Part shown: positions 1-7,931 of the stretch, in pieces
Position numbering within the stretch: position 1 is the stretch's first letter
Layout: each line of letters opens with the position of its first letter
Origin: Maribacter antarcticus DSM 21422
Lineage (GTDB): Bacteria > Bacteroidota > Bacteroidia > Flavobacteriales > Flavobacteriaceae
DNA: 49,329 bases
Reading direction: 5' to 3'
Assembly: GCF_000621125.1 (NCBI RefSeq)
Contig: NZ_JHZC01000022.1
Span: forward strand, 1-49,329
Position numbers and translations under genes: made by a program
The notes under the pieces: generated by a model
Told to the model about the DNA's origin: nothing
The model's input: the letters and a program-made list of their open reading frames with translations, nothing else
The model's database searches: none

Positions 1-269
1 CTCACTTCAATATCTGGAATTGTACTGGTTTCATAGCCAATGTAACTTACTCTAATAGCCTTTCTGCCTACGGGGACATCTGTTAATGTAAAATACCCGT
101 CAAAGTCTGTAATTACACCTCTGGGTGTTTCAGATCCCAATAGTTCTACACTAGCTCCTACCAAGGGAAGTTCTGATTGTTTATCGAGAATTTTACCTTT
201 TATAGTTCCATTCTGTCCATATATTATGGAGGTAAATAACGCGAAAATAATATAAATTGATTTCTTCAT
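1..269 (-). CDS. TonB-dependent receptor, N-terminal fragment (left copy, cut by window edge)
   Basis: The start codon is at 267-269 and the gene runs off the window's left edge, leaving about 89 residues. An N-terminal signal peptide (basic start MKKS, hydrophobic core, then YGQ) is followed by a carboxypeptidase D regulatory-like beta-sandwich. That domain is recognisable from the order GTIKGKI, LVGASVELLG, GVITDFDGYFTL and VSYIGYET. The domain is typical of the periplasmic N terminus of Bacteroidota TonB-dependent outer-membrane receptors, which import glycans, peptides or metal chelates. The plug and barrel are outside the window, so the substrate and the SusC assignment are unknown. The same sequence recurs on the plus strand at 49061-49329 with a Thr/Ala difference near residue 10. 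Confidence 0.75.
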   Translation of the reverse strand, partial: MKKSIYIIFALFTSIIYGQNGTIKGKILDKQSELPLVGASVELLGSETPRGVITDFDGYFTLTDVPVGRKAIRVSYIGYETSTIPDIEV

Positions 270-396
270 TGTAATTGATTTAATTTTTGTTTCTGCAAAG
301 AAACATTGCTTTAAACCTCAAACTCGTTAACCTAAATCAATAAATTTGGTTAAGTGATAAAATCAATAAAATTGTATGAAGTGAATAAGGAATACC
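1..396 (-). repeat. Inverted repeat copy A (receptor 5' end plus upstream region)
   Basis: Position p in 1-396 matches the reverse complement of position 49330-p. By eye I find three mismatches, two near 246-248 and one near 355. The repeat contains the start of the receptor gene and about 127 bp of upstream DNA. Homology stops at position 396, exactly where the truncated gluconate-dehydrogenase-subunit-like reading frame begins. It continues to the window edge, so its full length is unknown. Confidence 0.9.
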
Positions 397-802
397 TTCA
401 GCAACAGAGGTCAATGTGCCACAATTTATAGATACATATATTACAGAAGTTTTAAATTCAGAAGACCAAGAAGCGATAAGAATTAGCTTTACAGAGTTGA
501 TTGCAACTTTAAAACCAACCGTAGAAACAGACATTAGAGATATTACCACAGTACAATACACCGCGCTGTTAGACACGCATTTATTGGTGAAAGGAGATAT
601 TGATGAAGATAGATTGGCAAATCCGGAAGCATTACAGCCTACCAAAAATGAATTTTTAAATCATTTGAAATACCTGACAATTACGGCGTATGTAACTGCA
701 GAAGAGATTGGTGAAAATGTTTTAATGTATGATCCAGTTCCAACGGCTTATTACTGTGGAGATTTGCAAGAAATTTCAGGAGGCAAATCTTCATCTTTAT
801 AA
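389..802 (+). pseudogene. Gluconate 2-dehydrogenase subunit 3-like protein, 5'-truncated
   Basis: The open frame after the stop at 386-388 reads GIPSATEVNVPQFIDTYI and continues for about 137 residues. The VPQFIDxYI segment and the later YLTITAYVTAEEIGENVL and YDPVP segments resemble the small subunit 3 of membrane-bound gluconate and sugar dehydrogenases (usually with a Tat or lipoprotein signal and about 180-200 residues). The N-terminal third is missing because the frame starts abruptly at the end of the 54-bp repeat; the GGAATACC of the repeat supplies the Gly-Ile-Pro codons. The only start in frame is GTG at 416. It is followed 2 bp later by the DUF1080 gene, so it is a remnant of an oxidative sugar-metabolism operon. 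Probably not functional. Confidence 0.6.
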
Positions 803-804
803 GT

Positions 805-1602
805 ATGAAACAGCTAGGTAGCTTACTTGTCATCCTATTGCTTTTTATAAATTGTGATTTCACAAAGAAAGAAAACCTAAAAAGCACTATTATTGAAGCT
901 TCTTAGCAACAATTATTTAATGGCCTAGATTTAGATGATTGGGTTGTTAAGATTAATGGCTATGAATTACATGACAACTTTAAGAATACCTTTCGCGTAG
1001 AAAACGGCATTCTTAAAGTTTCTTATGATGGGTACGATAATTTTGAAAACAGATTCGGACTGTTAACCTACAAAACTCCTTTTTCAAATTACAAGTTTAG
1101 ATTACAATATCGGTTTACAGGAACCCAAACAAATGGTGGCGAAGCTTGGGCCACTAAAAATAGTGGAGTTATGATTCATTCACAATCACCAGAAAGTATG
1201 TTGTTAGATCAGGCTTTTCCGTTGTCTCTAGAAGTGCAGTTATTAGGTGGAATTACACCAAAAATACTAAGACCAACAGGTAATTTATGCACACCAGCAA
1301 CCCATGTCTCTGTAAATAACGTTTTAGTTACAGATCATTGCATCAATGCAAATTCAGAAACTTATTATGGCGAAGAATGGATCGCTTTAGAAATAATAGT
1401 AACTAAAGAAAAGATTACCCATAAGATAAATGGCAACAGTGTAATTACATATACAAACCCAAGTATTGGTGGCCAGTTTTTAGAGGGCACCTCTAAAGAA
1501 ATACAATTAAAAGATGGGCAACCTTTAACTAGTGGTTATATTTCTTTGCAAAGTGAAAGTCATCCAATAGAATTTAAAAATATAGAAATTTTAGAACTTT
1601 AA
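805..1602 (+). pseudogene. DUF1080 / 3-keto-disaccharide hydrolase-like lipoprotein with in-frame TAG
   Basis: From ATG 805 the frame encodes a lipoprotein signal (LLLFINC, lipidated Cys about residue 17), then hits TAG at 904-906. It resumes immediately in the same frame with QQLFNGLDLDDW and runs to 1602. LFNGxDLxxW at the start, a central GGEAWATKNSGVMIHSQ segment and the final YISLQSESHPIEFKNIEI are hallmarks of the DUF1080 concanavalin-like fold, which includes 3-keto-glucoside hydrolases. The longest unbroken part starting at a Met is 1171-1602. A single base change would remove the stop, so this is a young pseudogene, a sequencing error or a readthrough case. It follows the subunit-3 remnant by 2 bp. 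Confidence 0.7.
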
Positions 1603-1618
1603 AAAATGACAATGCATT

Positions 1619-1656
1619 AAAAAACCCTTCTTAGAAATTTCTAAGAAGGGTTTTTT
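1619..1656. terminator. Bidirectional intrinsic terminator
   Basis: A near-perfect hairpin with arms AAACCCTTCTTAG and CTAAGAAGGGTTT around a short A/T loop is flanked by A-rich and T-rich tracts. It sits between the convergent DUF1080 frame and the azurin-like gene, so it can end transcription from both sides. Confidence 0.85.
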
Positions 1657-1678
1657 AATAGCTACTTTTCTATAAATT

Positions 1679-2206
1679 TTATGCTACAATTAACTTTCCT
1701 TTCATTATTCCATAATGTCCAGGAAAACTACAGATGTAATCATATGTTCCGGCAGCTGGTGCAGTAAACTCTATGGTAGTTGTTTCTCCACCACCAAGCA
1801 TTTTAGTATATGCAATAACAGCTGTTGTTCCCTCAGGAATGTAATCATTATCTCTAGCAGCAGCAGCTTCAGATGCAAATGCAGAAGTTGTAACACCTTG
1901 CTTTAAAAAGACAACATTATGGCCCATTACGCTTTTGGGTAGTTTACCAGTATGAGTAAGTGTCAGTTTTATTTTCTGACCTGCTTTTACAGTAATCTTT
2001 TTAAGATTAAACCACATTCGGTCAGCAGTAATCATGTTAACGTTTACAACGCCATCTGCATCTACCACCACCATTTCTTTTTTTGCCACAACCTTAGACT
2101 TTTTTACCGTGGTAGTTTTTGTTTTTAAAGTAGCTTTTTCTTCTTTGCTTTCGCCACAGCTTACTAATAAAGTAATACAGACAATTGCTGTTAAAATATA
2201 TTTCAT
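1679..2206 (-). CDS. Azurin-like cupredoxin lipoprotein
   Basis: A 175-residue protein with a lipoprotein signal (lipobox LLVSC, Cys17), a Lys/Thr-rich linker (residues 20-45) and a C-terminal azurin/plastocyanin domain. The type 1 copper ligands are all visible: His96 in MGHNVV, Cys159, His164 and Met168 in CSFPGHYGIM. The domain also has the azurin-type segment TGKLPKSVMGHN. By family it is a periplasmic or outer-membrane-anchored one-electron carrier. In Bacteroidota such azurins often lie with cytochrome c and sugar dehydrogenase or DUF1080 genes, and here it is convergent with exactly such remnants, so it probably served that oxidase system. Unlike its neighbours the reading frame is intact. 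Confidence 0.85.
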   Translation of the reverse strand: MKYILTAIVCITLLVSCGESKEEKATLKTKTTTVKKSKVVAKKEMVVVDADGVVNVNMITADRMWFNLKKITVKAGQKIKLTLTHTGKLPKSVMGHNVVFLKQGVTTSAFASEAAAARDNDYIPEGTTAVIAYTKMLGGGETTTIEFTAPAAGTYDYICSFPGHYGIMKGKLIVA

Positions 2207-2366
2207 TTTTTTAATTTTTTGTGAGGTACTAAATTACTGCTTTCTCTTGTTATAGCAAAAGAAAAATGAATGAAGCCTACCTAAAAGAAAAGGGTATTAT
2301 TTGTTTATTTTTGAGGATGTTTTATTGTTAGAATTGCAGAGTTTACTCTTTGAGTCTCTTTAAATT

Positions 2367-2492
2367 AATTTGGTTAAGTGATAAAATCAATAAAATTGTA
2401 TAAAGTGAATAAGGAATACCCATTGAATATAGACTTGGGTTCTAGTGGTTTTTCCTTTTCTCCACAAATATTAATGATTGGTTACTATATGT
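2367..2492 (-). repeat. Repeat copy B (upstream portion of the receptor repeat)
   Basis: Positions 2367-2420 repeat 343-396 directly with one mismatch (2402). Positions 2367-2492 match the reverse complement of 48862-48987 with about three mismatches. Copy B therefore carries the far-upstream half of the element seen in full at the right end, while copy A carries the receptor half. The DNA between 397 and 2366 interrupts the element. Confidence 0.85.
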
Positions 2493-2791
2493 TGATATCA
2501 AAAGGAAAGAGTGTGCATTGGAGTTTTCTTGAACTATTAGTTAACGGATGTTTCTATCCAGTAGACGGAGCTAACCATTGCGATACAGCTTATAGAGGTG
2601 ATAGCACCGAAACCTTTCTTCAAACAAATTGGTTGGCAAAGTAGATTTTGTTCATTGTGGTAGTGATTGCTTGTATTCCATTATATCTGATTGTATATTT
2701 TGTTGCAATATTTCCATGCTTTAGGAACAAATTTTATCGTAATGGCAGTAAAATAAGTATTCGAGAGGTCAATGGCCTCAGGAAAAAATAG
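2378..2791 (+). pseudogene. Unrecognised degraded ORF with membrane-segment tail
   Basis: One frame runs from 2378 to 2791 with a single TAG at 2642-2644. The first part (residues 1-88) begins inside the receptor repeat. After the stop the frame continues with a strongly hydrophobic stretch, ILFIVVVIACIPLYLIVYF, then a basic tail ending LRKK, which looks like a real inner-membrane helix and cytoplasmic end. A TGG-to-TAG change would explain the stop (WLAK-W-ILF). I do not recognise the family; the N-terminal half may not be coding at all. Confidence 0.3.
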
Positions 2792-2910
2792 ATAAAATTT
2801 TAATTCATGGATAGGTAATTCTAATTCAAAAAAAGTGGTTAAGGAATAACGAATGATACGTAAAGATTAGGTTAAGCACCTTAATACATTCGACTGAATC
2901 AGTACTTCAA

Positions 2911-3159
2911 TTGGTTGCTTTCTTGGAAAAACTAATTAACAAAACATCAGAATGCAAAATATTGGTAATTAATTCTTTTTCACTCTCCAATGTTGTAGGA
3001 ACCATAATGCATAAAATAATCTTTTATTTAAACGATAATTTAGGGTTCAAAGTTAGAGAGGGTGTTTTCAATGCGACGGCAGTTGGAGTTATTTTGATGT
3101 GGAAAGGTTTTCCTAGAGGTATTATTAGTTTGAGAATATTTGGCATCATAAACCAATAA
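2911..3159 (+). other. Weak unrecognised ORF before a terminator
   Basis: An 82-codon frame opening with TTG at 2911 and ending 20 bp before a strong hairpin terminator. It has no recognisable motif and no clear signal or ribosome binding site. It could be the 3' remnant of a larger decayed gene, since upstream DNA (2792-2910) has no long frame. The terminator placement is the only support. The rest of 2207-3449 holds only copy B and the degraded ORF at 2378; I see nothing else in it. Confidence 0.2.
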
Positions 3160-3178
3160 CAAAATTCAAATAAAGAAT

Positions 3179-3218
3179 AAAACTATTTACAACCTGTACT
3201 TTTTGTAAATAGTTTTTT
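3179..3218 (+). terminator. Intrinsic terminator
   Basis: Arms AAAACTATTTACAA (3179-3192) and TTGTAAATAGTTTT (3203-3216) pair perfectly around a 10-nt loop and are followed by a T run. Orientation suits plus-strand transcription, although the A-rich left flank would also allow function on the minus strand. Confidence 0.7.
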
Positions 3219-3449
3219 AAGTCTCTAAAAAACTATTTATGATGGACGTGAAAGTTTAATTAAAGGTCAAAAAGAAAACTATTTAATTGATATGGTACTT
3301 TAAACTTTATGAACTTAATGGATACCTACTTCTTCAGAAGTATAAATAAACAACCCTTTAAATATACTGTAAAAACTACTCGTCCATAAAAACCCCTAGG
3401 TTAAATTCACCTTACGTTTTTTGAGTCCCCTCATTTGTTGTTTCATGCA

Positions 3450-4673
3450 TTACTGGACTTTCATATTTTTTACCAATGCTTGTCCAAATTCTGAACATTT
3501 GAGAAGGGTTGCTCCATCCATTAATCTTTCAAAATCGTAGGTGACGGTCTTTTTAGCAATAGTAGTCTCCATAGCATTAACTATAACACTTGCTGCTTCT
3601 TGCCATCCAAGGTATTCCAACATCATAACCCCAGAAAGAATCAAAGAAGAGGGGTTCACCTTATCTTGCCCTCGGTACTTGGGGGCTGTTCCGTGAGTTG
3701 CTTCAAAAATAGAAACCCCGGTCTTATAATTGATATTGGCACCTGGAGCGATACCGATTCCACCAACAATGGCAGCCAACGCATCTGAAATATAATCGCC
3801 GTTAAGATTTAATGTTGCAATTACATCATATTGCGAGGGTCTTAAAATAATTTGCTGTAGAAATGCATCGGCGATAACATCTTTTATGATGAGCTCATGT
3901 CCATTATGGTTAATTATTTGCCATGGGCCTCCTTCGTAATCTATAGCACCAAATTCATCTTTTGCCAATTGATAGCCCCATTCTTTGAATTTACCTTCTG
4001 TAAATTTCATAATGTTGCCCTTATGAACAATCGTTACAGATGCCTTTTTCTGCTCTAAGGCGTATTCAATGGAAGCTCTAACCAATCGTTCTGTACCTTC
4101 TTTTGAAACGGGTTTTATTCCTATTGAGACCGTATCGGGAAATCGAATACTAGTAACACCCATATCGTTCATCAGAAAGTTCTTGATTTTTTCTAGCTCT
4201 GGTGTTCCGTTCATCCATTCGATTCCCGCATAAATATCCTCCGTGTTTTCTCTGTAAATAATCATATCTACATTTTCAGGCGATTTTACGGGAGAGGGAA
4301 CCCCAGGATACCACCTCACAGGCCTTACACAAGCGTACAAGTCAAGTTGCTGCCTCAAAGATACATTAAGTGACCGCATGCCTCCACCAACCGGTGTGGT
4401 TAATGGCCCTTTTATGGAAACAAGATATTGTGCGATGTCTTTAACAGTTTCCTTGGGCAACCATTCTCCCGTTTTATTAAATGCCTTCTCGCCTGCGTAT
4501 ACCTCTTTCCATTCTATTTTTCTGCTTTCTCCGTACGCTTTATCTAAAGCAGCATCGAATACTTGCTTGGCAGCTTTCCAAATATCAGGTCCTATTCCAT
4601 CCCCTTCTATAAATGGGATTATAGGGTTATCTGGAACATTTAGTCTACCGTCTTGAATTGTAATTTTATTCAT
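3450..4673 (-). CDS. icd: NADP-dependent isocitrate dehydrogenase
   Basis: A 407-residue protein of the homodimeric bacterial type (E. coli Icd is 416 residues). It oxidatively decarboxylates isocitrate to 2-oxoglutarate with NADP+ in the TCA cycle, in the cytoplasm. Visible signatures are [13 protein letters not shown] near the N terminus, the substrate-binding loop [20 protein letters not shown] (the Ser of RSLN is the position phosphorylated by AceK in enterics), [14 protein letters not shown], the metal-binding [13 protein letters not shown] and the cofactor segment [13 protein letters not shown]. It stands alone, 163 bp downstream of the DUF2490 gene on the same strand. Its neighbourhood with a bicarbonate-uptake operon and, 39 kb away, acnB is worth noting, but co-regulation is not shown. 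Confidence 0.95.
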   Translation of the reverse strand: MNKITIQDGRLNVPDNPIIPFIEGDGIGPDIWKAAKQVFDAALDKAYGESRKIEWKEVYAGEKAFNKTGEWLPKETVKDIAQYLVSIKGPLTTPVGGGMRSLNVSLRQQLDLYACVRPVRWYPGVPSPVKSPENVDMIIYRENTEDIYAGIEWMNGTPELEKIKNFLMNDMGVTSIRFPDTVSIGIKPVSKEGTERLVRASIEYALEQKKASVTIVHKGNIMKFTEGKFKEWGYQLAKDEFGAIDYEGGPWQIINHNGHELIIKDVIADAFLQQIILRPSQYDVIATLNLNGDYISDALAAIVGGIGIAPGANINYKTGVSIFEATHGTAPKYRGQDKVNPSSLILSGVMMLEYLGWQEAASVIVNAMETTIAKKTVTYDFERLMDGATLLKCSEFGQALVKNMKVQ

Positions 4674-4836
4674 ATTCTTAAATTAATTTAAAGCATTAAA
4701 AAAAATAAAATATTGTATTATTAAATAAAGCTCGTTGCTTTATTCATCAACTTGCCAACCCATTTGCCAATTCCATAGTTGCCTAATCCATTTAAATTAA
4801 ATCGAATAAGTTCTGTTGGTATTACGCATAACATTA

Positions 4837-5568
4837 TTAATTAATACTATATGAAACAGTTGTCTGTAAAATATGATTGGTTATAAATGTATCGTTACCA
4901 CCATTTAGACCAATATTATGATATCCCATTCCCAAAGCCATTTTTGAAGTTATGGGATAGCTTAGGCCGATATAAAACCAATTCTGGTTAAATGATTTTG
5001 GTCGAACACTCTGGTCCAGATTGATGAAAAGCTCATCAAAAATTTGAAATGAAATATTTTCTGTCTCATTCAGTTTTATTAGGGGCCTTGTTAAAGTAAA
5101 GCGATAGCGAAACCGATTGTTATAGGTAGTGCCATCAATGTTAAAGACACCTTCAGAAGGCTGAACTAACTTATCGATAAAGCGTTCTTCCAAGCGAAAC
5201 CTGTGGTTAAATTTTAATCGTATAAGCGTGTGGCGCAGTTCTACTTCTTCCCATACGTTATGCTCGTTCGCATTAATGGGCGAGCTAAAATCGGCAAACG
5301 AATAATTTCGAATGTAACTGTAGCCCAAAGCGAAATCATAAACGTCGGCAGGTTTGTAATGTATTGCAGGTCGTATGAGCAGTTGTTCCCAATCTTTTAG
5401 AAAGTTTGTGCGTCTAAAATGAATTTCAGATTTTACATAGAATGATTTGTTTATCTTCATTTTGGGTATAAAACTATTCCAAGAACTATAATGGGTCTGT
5501 TTTGTCTCTTGTGCTCCAGCAAATTTGAAAACCAGCAGGGACAACAGAACTACATATAGATTTTTCAT
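4837..5568 (-). CDS. DUF2490 family outer-membrane beta-barrel protein
   Basis: I start at ATG 5566-5568, giving a 243-residue protein with a clean signal peptide (MKNLYVVLLSLLVFKFAGAQ); a further upstream start at 5637 would place an implausible extension before it. The mature part is rich in alternating aromatic/polar strands (for example RFRYRFTLTRPLIKL, NWFYIGLSYPI), ending in an aromatic-rich strand, VSYSIN. This is the pattern of the DUF2490 porin-like barrels of Bacteroidota, whose function is unknown. It lies 144 bp downstream of the SulP gene, same strand, so it may be the last gene of the DAB operon or a separate unit. Confidence 0.7.
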   Translation of the reverse strand: MKNLYVVLLSLLVFKFAGAQETKQTHYSSWNSFIPKMKINKSFYVKSEIHFRRTNFLKDWEQLLIRPAIHYKPADVYDFALGYSYIRNYSFADFSSPINANEHNVWEEVELRHTLIRLKFNHRFRLEERFIDKLVQPSEGVFNIDGTTYNNRFRYRFTLTRPLIKLNETENISFQIFDELFINLDQSVRPKSFNQNWFYIGLSYPITSKMALGMGYHNIGLNGGNDTFITNHILQTTVSYSIN

Positions 5569-5712
5569 TTTAATCAAGTATAAGAAAGGCCACAAAACAA
5601 CAGAAGAGAAGGTTTTCCAGGGACAGGTATAAACCATCTCTCCTCACTAACCATGTTGTTTTATGGCCAAATATGTCAAAGTTTATATTCTTATTTTCAA
5701 TGCTGTTCTGGT

Positions 5713-7884
5713 TTACATAACAGAAACAATATGTTCAGTACGGGCAATAATCGATTCGATTTCATCAATGTTGAGCAATTTGTCCTCCAGATGAACGAGC
5801 AAATCCTCACCATTACCACTCATGAACATAGTGCCATGAGTTTCCATATAGGACATCAGCTCATCATTAAATAGATGGCGCACTTTATCTTCTGTATCGG
5901 CAGCGTGCACAGCATAATGTTTTGAAAATTTAGGAAAGTCAGCAAAAGTGATGTCATTGTGATCAAAAACATCTTTGAGGGCCTTCAAGAAATCTTTGCG
6001 CTGTAAATAAAATTTTGGTACATCAGATATCCCCGAAACTTTGATGGCTGTTACCTTGTCAATATCTGCTGTGACTTCTGCACCTGTTTTTGTGGTGATG
6101 TCAGCTATCTGGTAGGTCATCCCATTTTTTTGGTACTGAATTACATTTTCAATGGATAAAATTTGTTTTCGGATGGTAAAATGGTAGAATTCCCATTCAC
6201 TATAATCATCTAACTTTGAGCTAAATTGATAGTTTTTTCCATTGGAGAACGAAAGTAATTGTAGCGTTCGGGTATTTATGTTGATGTTGTCTAATTTTAC
6301 TTTCAATCTGCGGTCTCTGGCCGCTAATGGATGATTAGACACCGGGTTAAGACCATCTGTATTTTCAATATGTACATCTTTACCATTCATCTTTGCTAAT
6401 CGCGCATAATCTTCTAAATGTTCCATAACGGTATGGTCCACAAATTCTACTTCAGAGAAGTCAAGAATTAACTCTTTGTGTTTTTGAACACCACTATCCA
6501 TCTTCTTTTTAAGCGATAAATAGTTGGAGAAAATCTGTGAGCCTTTCAGGTGAATTGTCTTGACCTCTCCTTCGTGGCGTATATCCAAATTAGATTTAAA
6601 CAACTCCTTGAACTTTGTTCCTTTAATAAGAATTAATACATATTTGAATAAAATTCCAATTCCGATACCAATAATCAGATCTGTGGCTAAAACGGCAACA
6701 AGTGTTACTACAAAAATTTCAAATTCCATTAAGCCAATTTGAAACATATGTTTAAACTCCCTAGGAGAAGCTAACTTAAACCCAGTGAAAACGAGCATTG
6801 TCGCTAAAGCGGATATAGGAATCATCTCGATTACGGTTACACCAATAAGTAAATAAAAGAGAAGAAAACCACCGTGAAAAAAGTTTGCCCATTGAGTTTT
6901 TGCCCCATTATTCACATTTGCAGAAGAACGTACAATCTCAGAAATCATTGGAAGTCCCCCAATTAAAGCGGAAAGTGAAGAACCGGCGCCCATTGAGATT
7001 AAATCTTTGTTCAAATTCGAACTTCTTTTATAGGGATCTAAACTATCAACCGCTTTGGCACTCAAAAGACTTTCTATTGCCGAAACCAAAGCGAAACCTA
7101 CAACAGCAATCCAAAATGCAGATTCACCGATTTTCTCAAAAGATGGTAATTGAAAACCGCCTTCACCAAACAGATTATGTGGCATTTCTACCATTGCCAA
7201 ATTCTCGGCACCTAAAAGTATCGCTGTAGGAATCGTAAGTATGAGCACCCACATTGGAGCAGGAATCATTTTGATGAATTTGACCTTTAAAATTGGATGC
7301 ACAATTAAAATTGCCATAGAAATTAAAGCAATAGTCAATGCATAGGGATTCAATTCGGTAAAAGCATGTGGAATATCCGTTGCCACTTCTAAAATTTCTC
7401 CTTTTGGCGAAGGTGCACCGATAGCGGGAAATAATTGTTTGATAATGATAATTATACCAATGGCGGCCAACATACCGTGAACGGCGGCTGATGGAAAATA
7501 GTCGCCAACTTTGCCCACTTTTAATAGACCAAAAAGCGCCATAATCAATCCTCCGATAATTATTGCACCCAAGACGTGTGGATATCCTAAATATCCTGCT
7601 TCGGCCCCAGCGCCACCCATAGCTTCTGCTGCACCTAAAGTGATTACTATCAATCCTGCTGCCGGACCACTAATAGTTACAAATGTTCCAGATATTCGCG
7701 AGGCAATCAAACCACCGATAATAGCAGCAATCAAACCCGCAAGGGGTGGGACCCCCGAAGCTATGGCAATACCCAAACATAAAGGTAAGGCTATCAACGA
7801 AACACTAAAGCCCGATACTAAATCGTCTTTAAAATAGGCTTTCAAACCTGCGATTCCTTTTTTTGGTATTTCTGTATTTTTCAT
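5713..7884 (-). CDS. SulP family anion/bicarbonate transporter with STAS and extra C-terminal domain
   Basis: From ATG 7882-7884 the protein has 723 residues; a TTG at 7926 would add 14. Residues 1-425 form the SulP membrane domain (for example PLAGLIAAIIGGLIASRISG, and TISGPAAGL about residue 70). Residues about 440-530 form a cytoplasmic STAS domain (ELILDFSEVEFVDHTVMEHL). Residues about 560-723 are an extra soluble domain not present in standard SulP proteins, containing FPKFSKHYAVHA and LFNDELMSYME. The gene follows dabB by 47 bp (5 bp if the TTG start is used), so it belongs to the DAB operon. Family members move bicarbonate, sulfate or other anions, often Na+-coupled; bicarbonate is favoured by context only. 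Confidence 0.85.
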   Translation of the reverse strand: MKNTEIPKKGIAGLKAYFKDDLVSGFSVSLIALPLCLGIAIASGVPPLAGLIAAIIGGLIASRISGTFVTISGPAAGLIVITLGAAEAMGGAGAEAGYLGYPHVLGAIIIGGLIMALFGLLKVGKVGDYFPSAAVHGMLAAIGIIIIIKQLFPAIGAPSPKGEILEVATDIPHAFTELNPYALTIALISMAILIVHPILKVKFIKMIPAPMWVLILTIPTAILLGAENLAMVEMPHNLFGEGGFQLPSFEKIGESAFWIAVVGFALVSAIESLLSAKAVDSLDPYKRSSNLNKDLISMGAGSSLSALIGGLPMISEIVRSSANVNNGAKTQWANFFHGGFLLFYLLIGVTVIEMIPISALATMLVFTGFKLASPREFKHMFQIGLMEFEIFVVTLVAVLATDLIIGIGIGILFKYVLILIKGTKFKELFKSNLDIRHEGEVKTIHLKGSQIFSNYLSLKKKMDSGVQKHKELILDFSEVEFVDHTVMEHLEDYARLAKMNGKDVHIENTDGLNPVSNHPLAARDRRLKVKLDNININTRTLQLLSFSNGKNYQFSSKLDDYSEWEFYHFTIRKQILSIENVIQYQKNGMTYQIADITTKTGAEVTADIDKVTAIKVSGISDVPKFYLQRKDFLKALKDVFDHNDITFADFPKFSKHYAVHAADTEDKVRHLFNDELMSYMETHGTMFMSGNGEDLLVHLEDKLLNIDEIESIIARTEHIVSVM

Positions 7885-7931
7885 TTTATATGATAATTTA
7901 TGTTTACTTAATTTTTTGAATTCCAAGCGAT

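Noticed and set aside
337..645. Minus-strand ORF of 102 codons opposite the subunit-3-like remnant
   Set aside because: It mirrors the repeat and the opposite coding frame, has no motif and conflicts with the clear VPQFIDTYI frame.
6885..7837. Plus-strand ORFs within the SulP gene
   Set aside because: Shadow frames of the SulP membrane domain without independent motifs.
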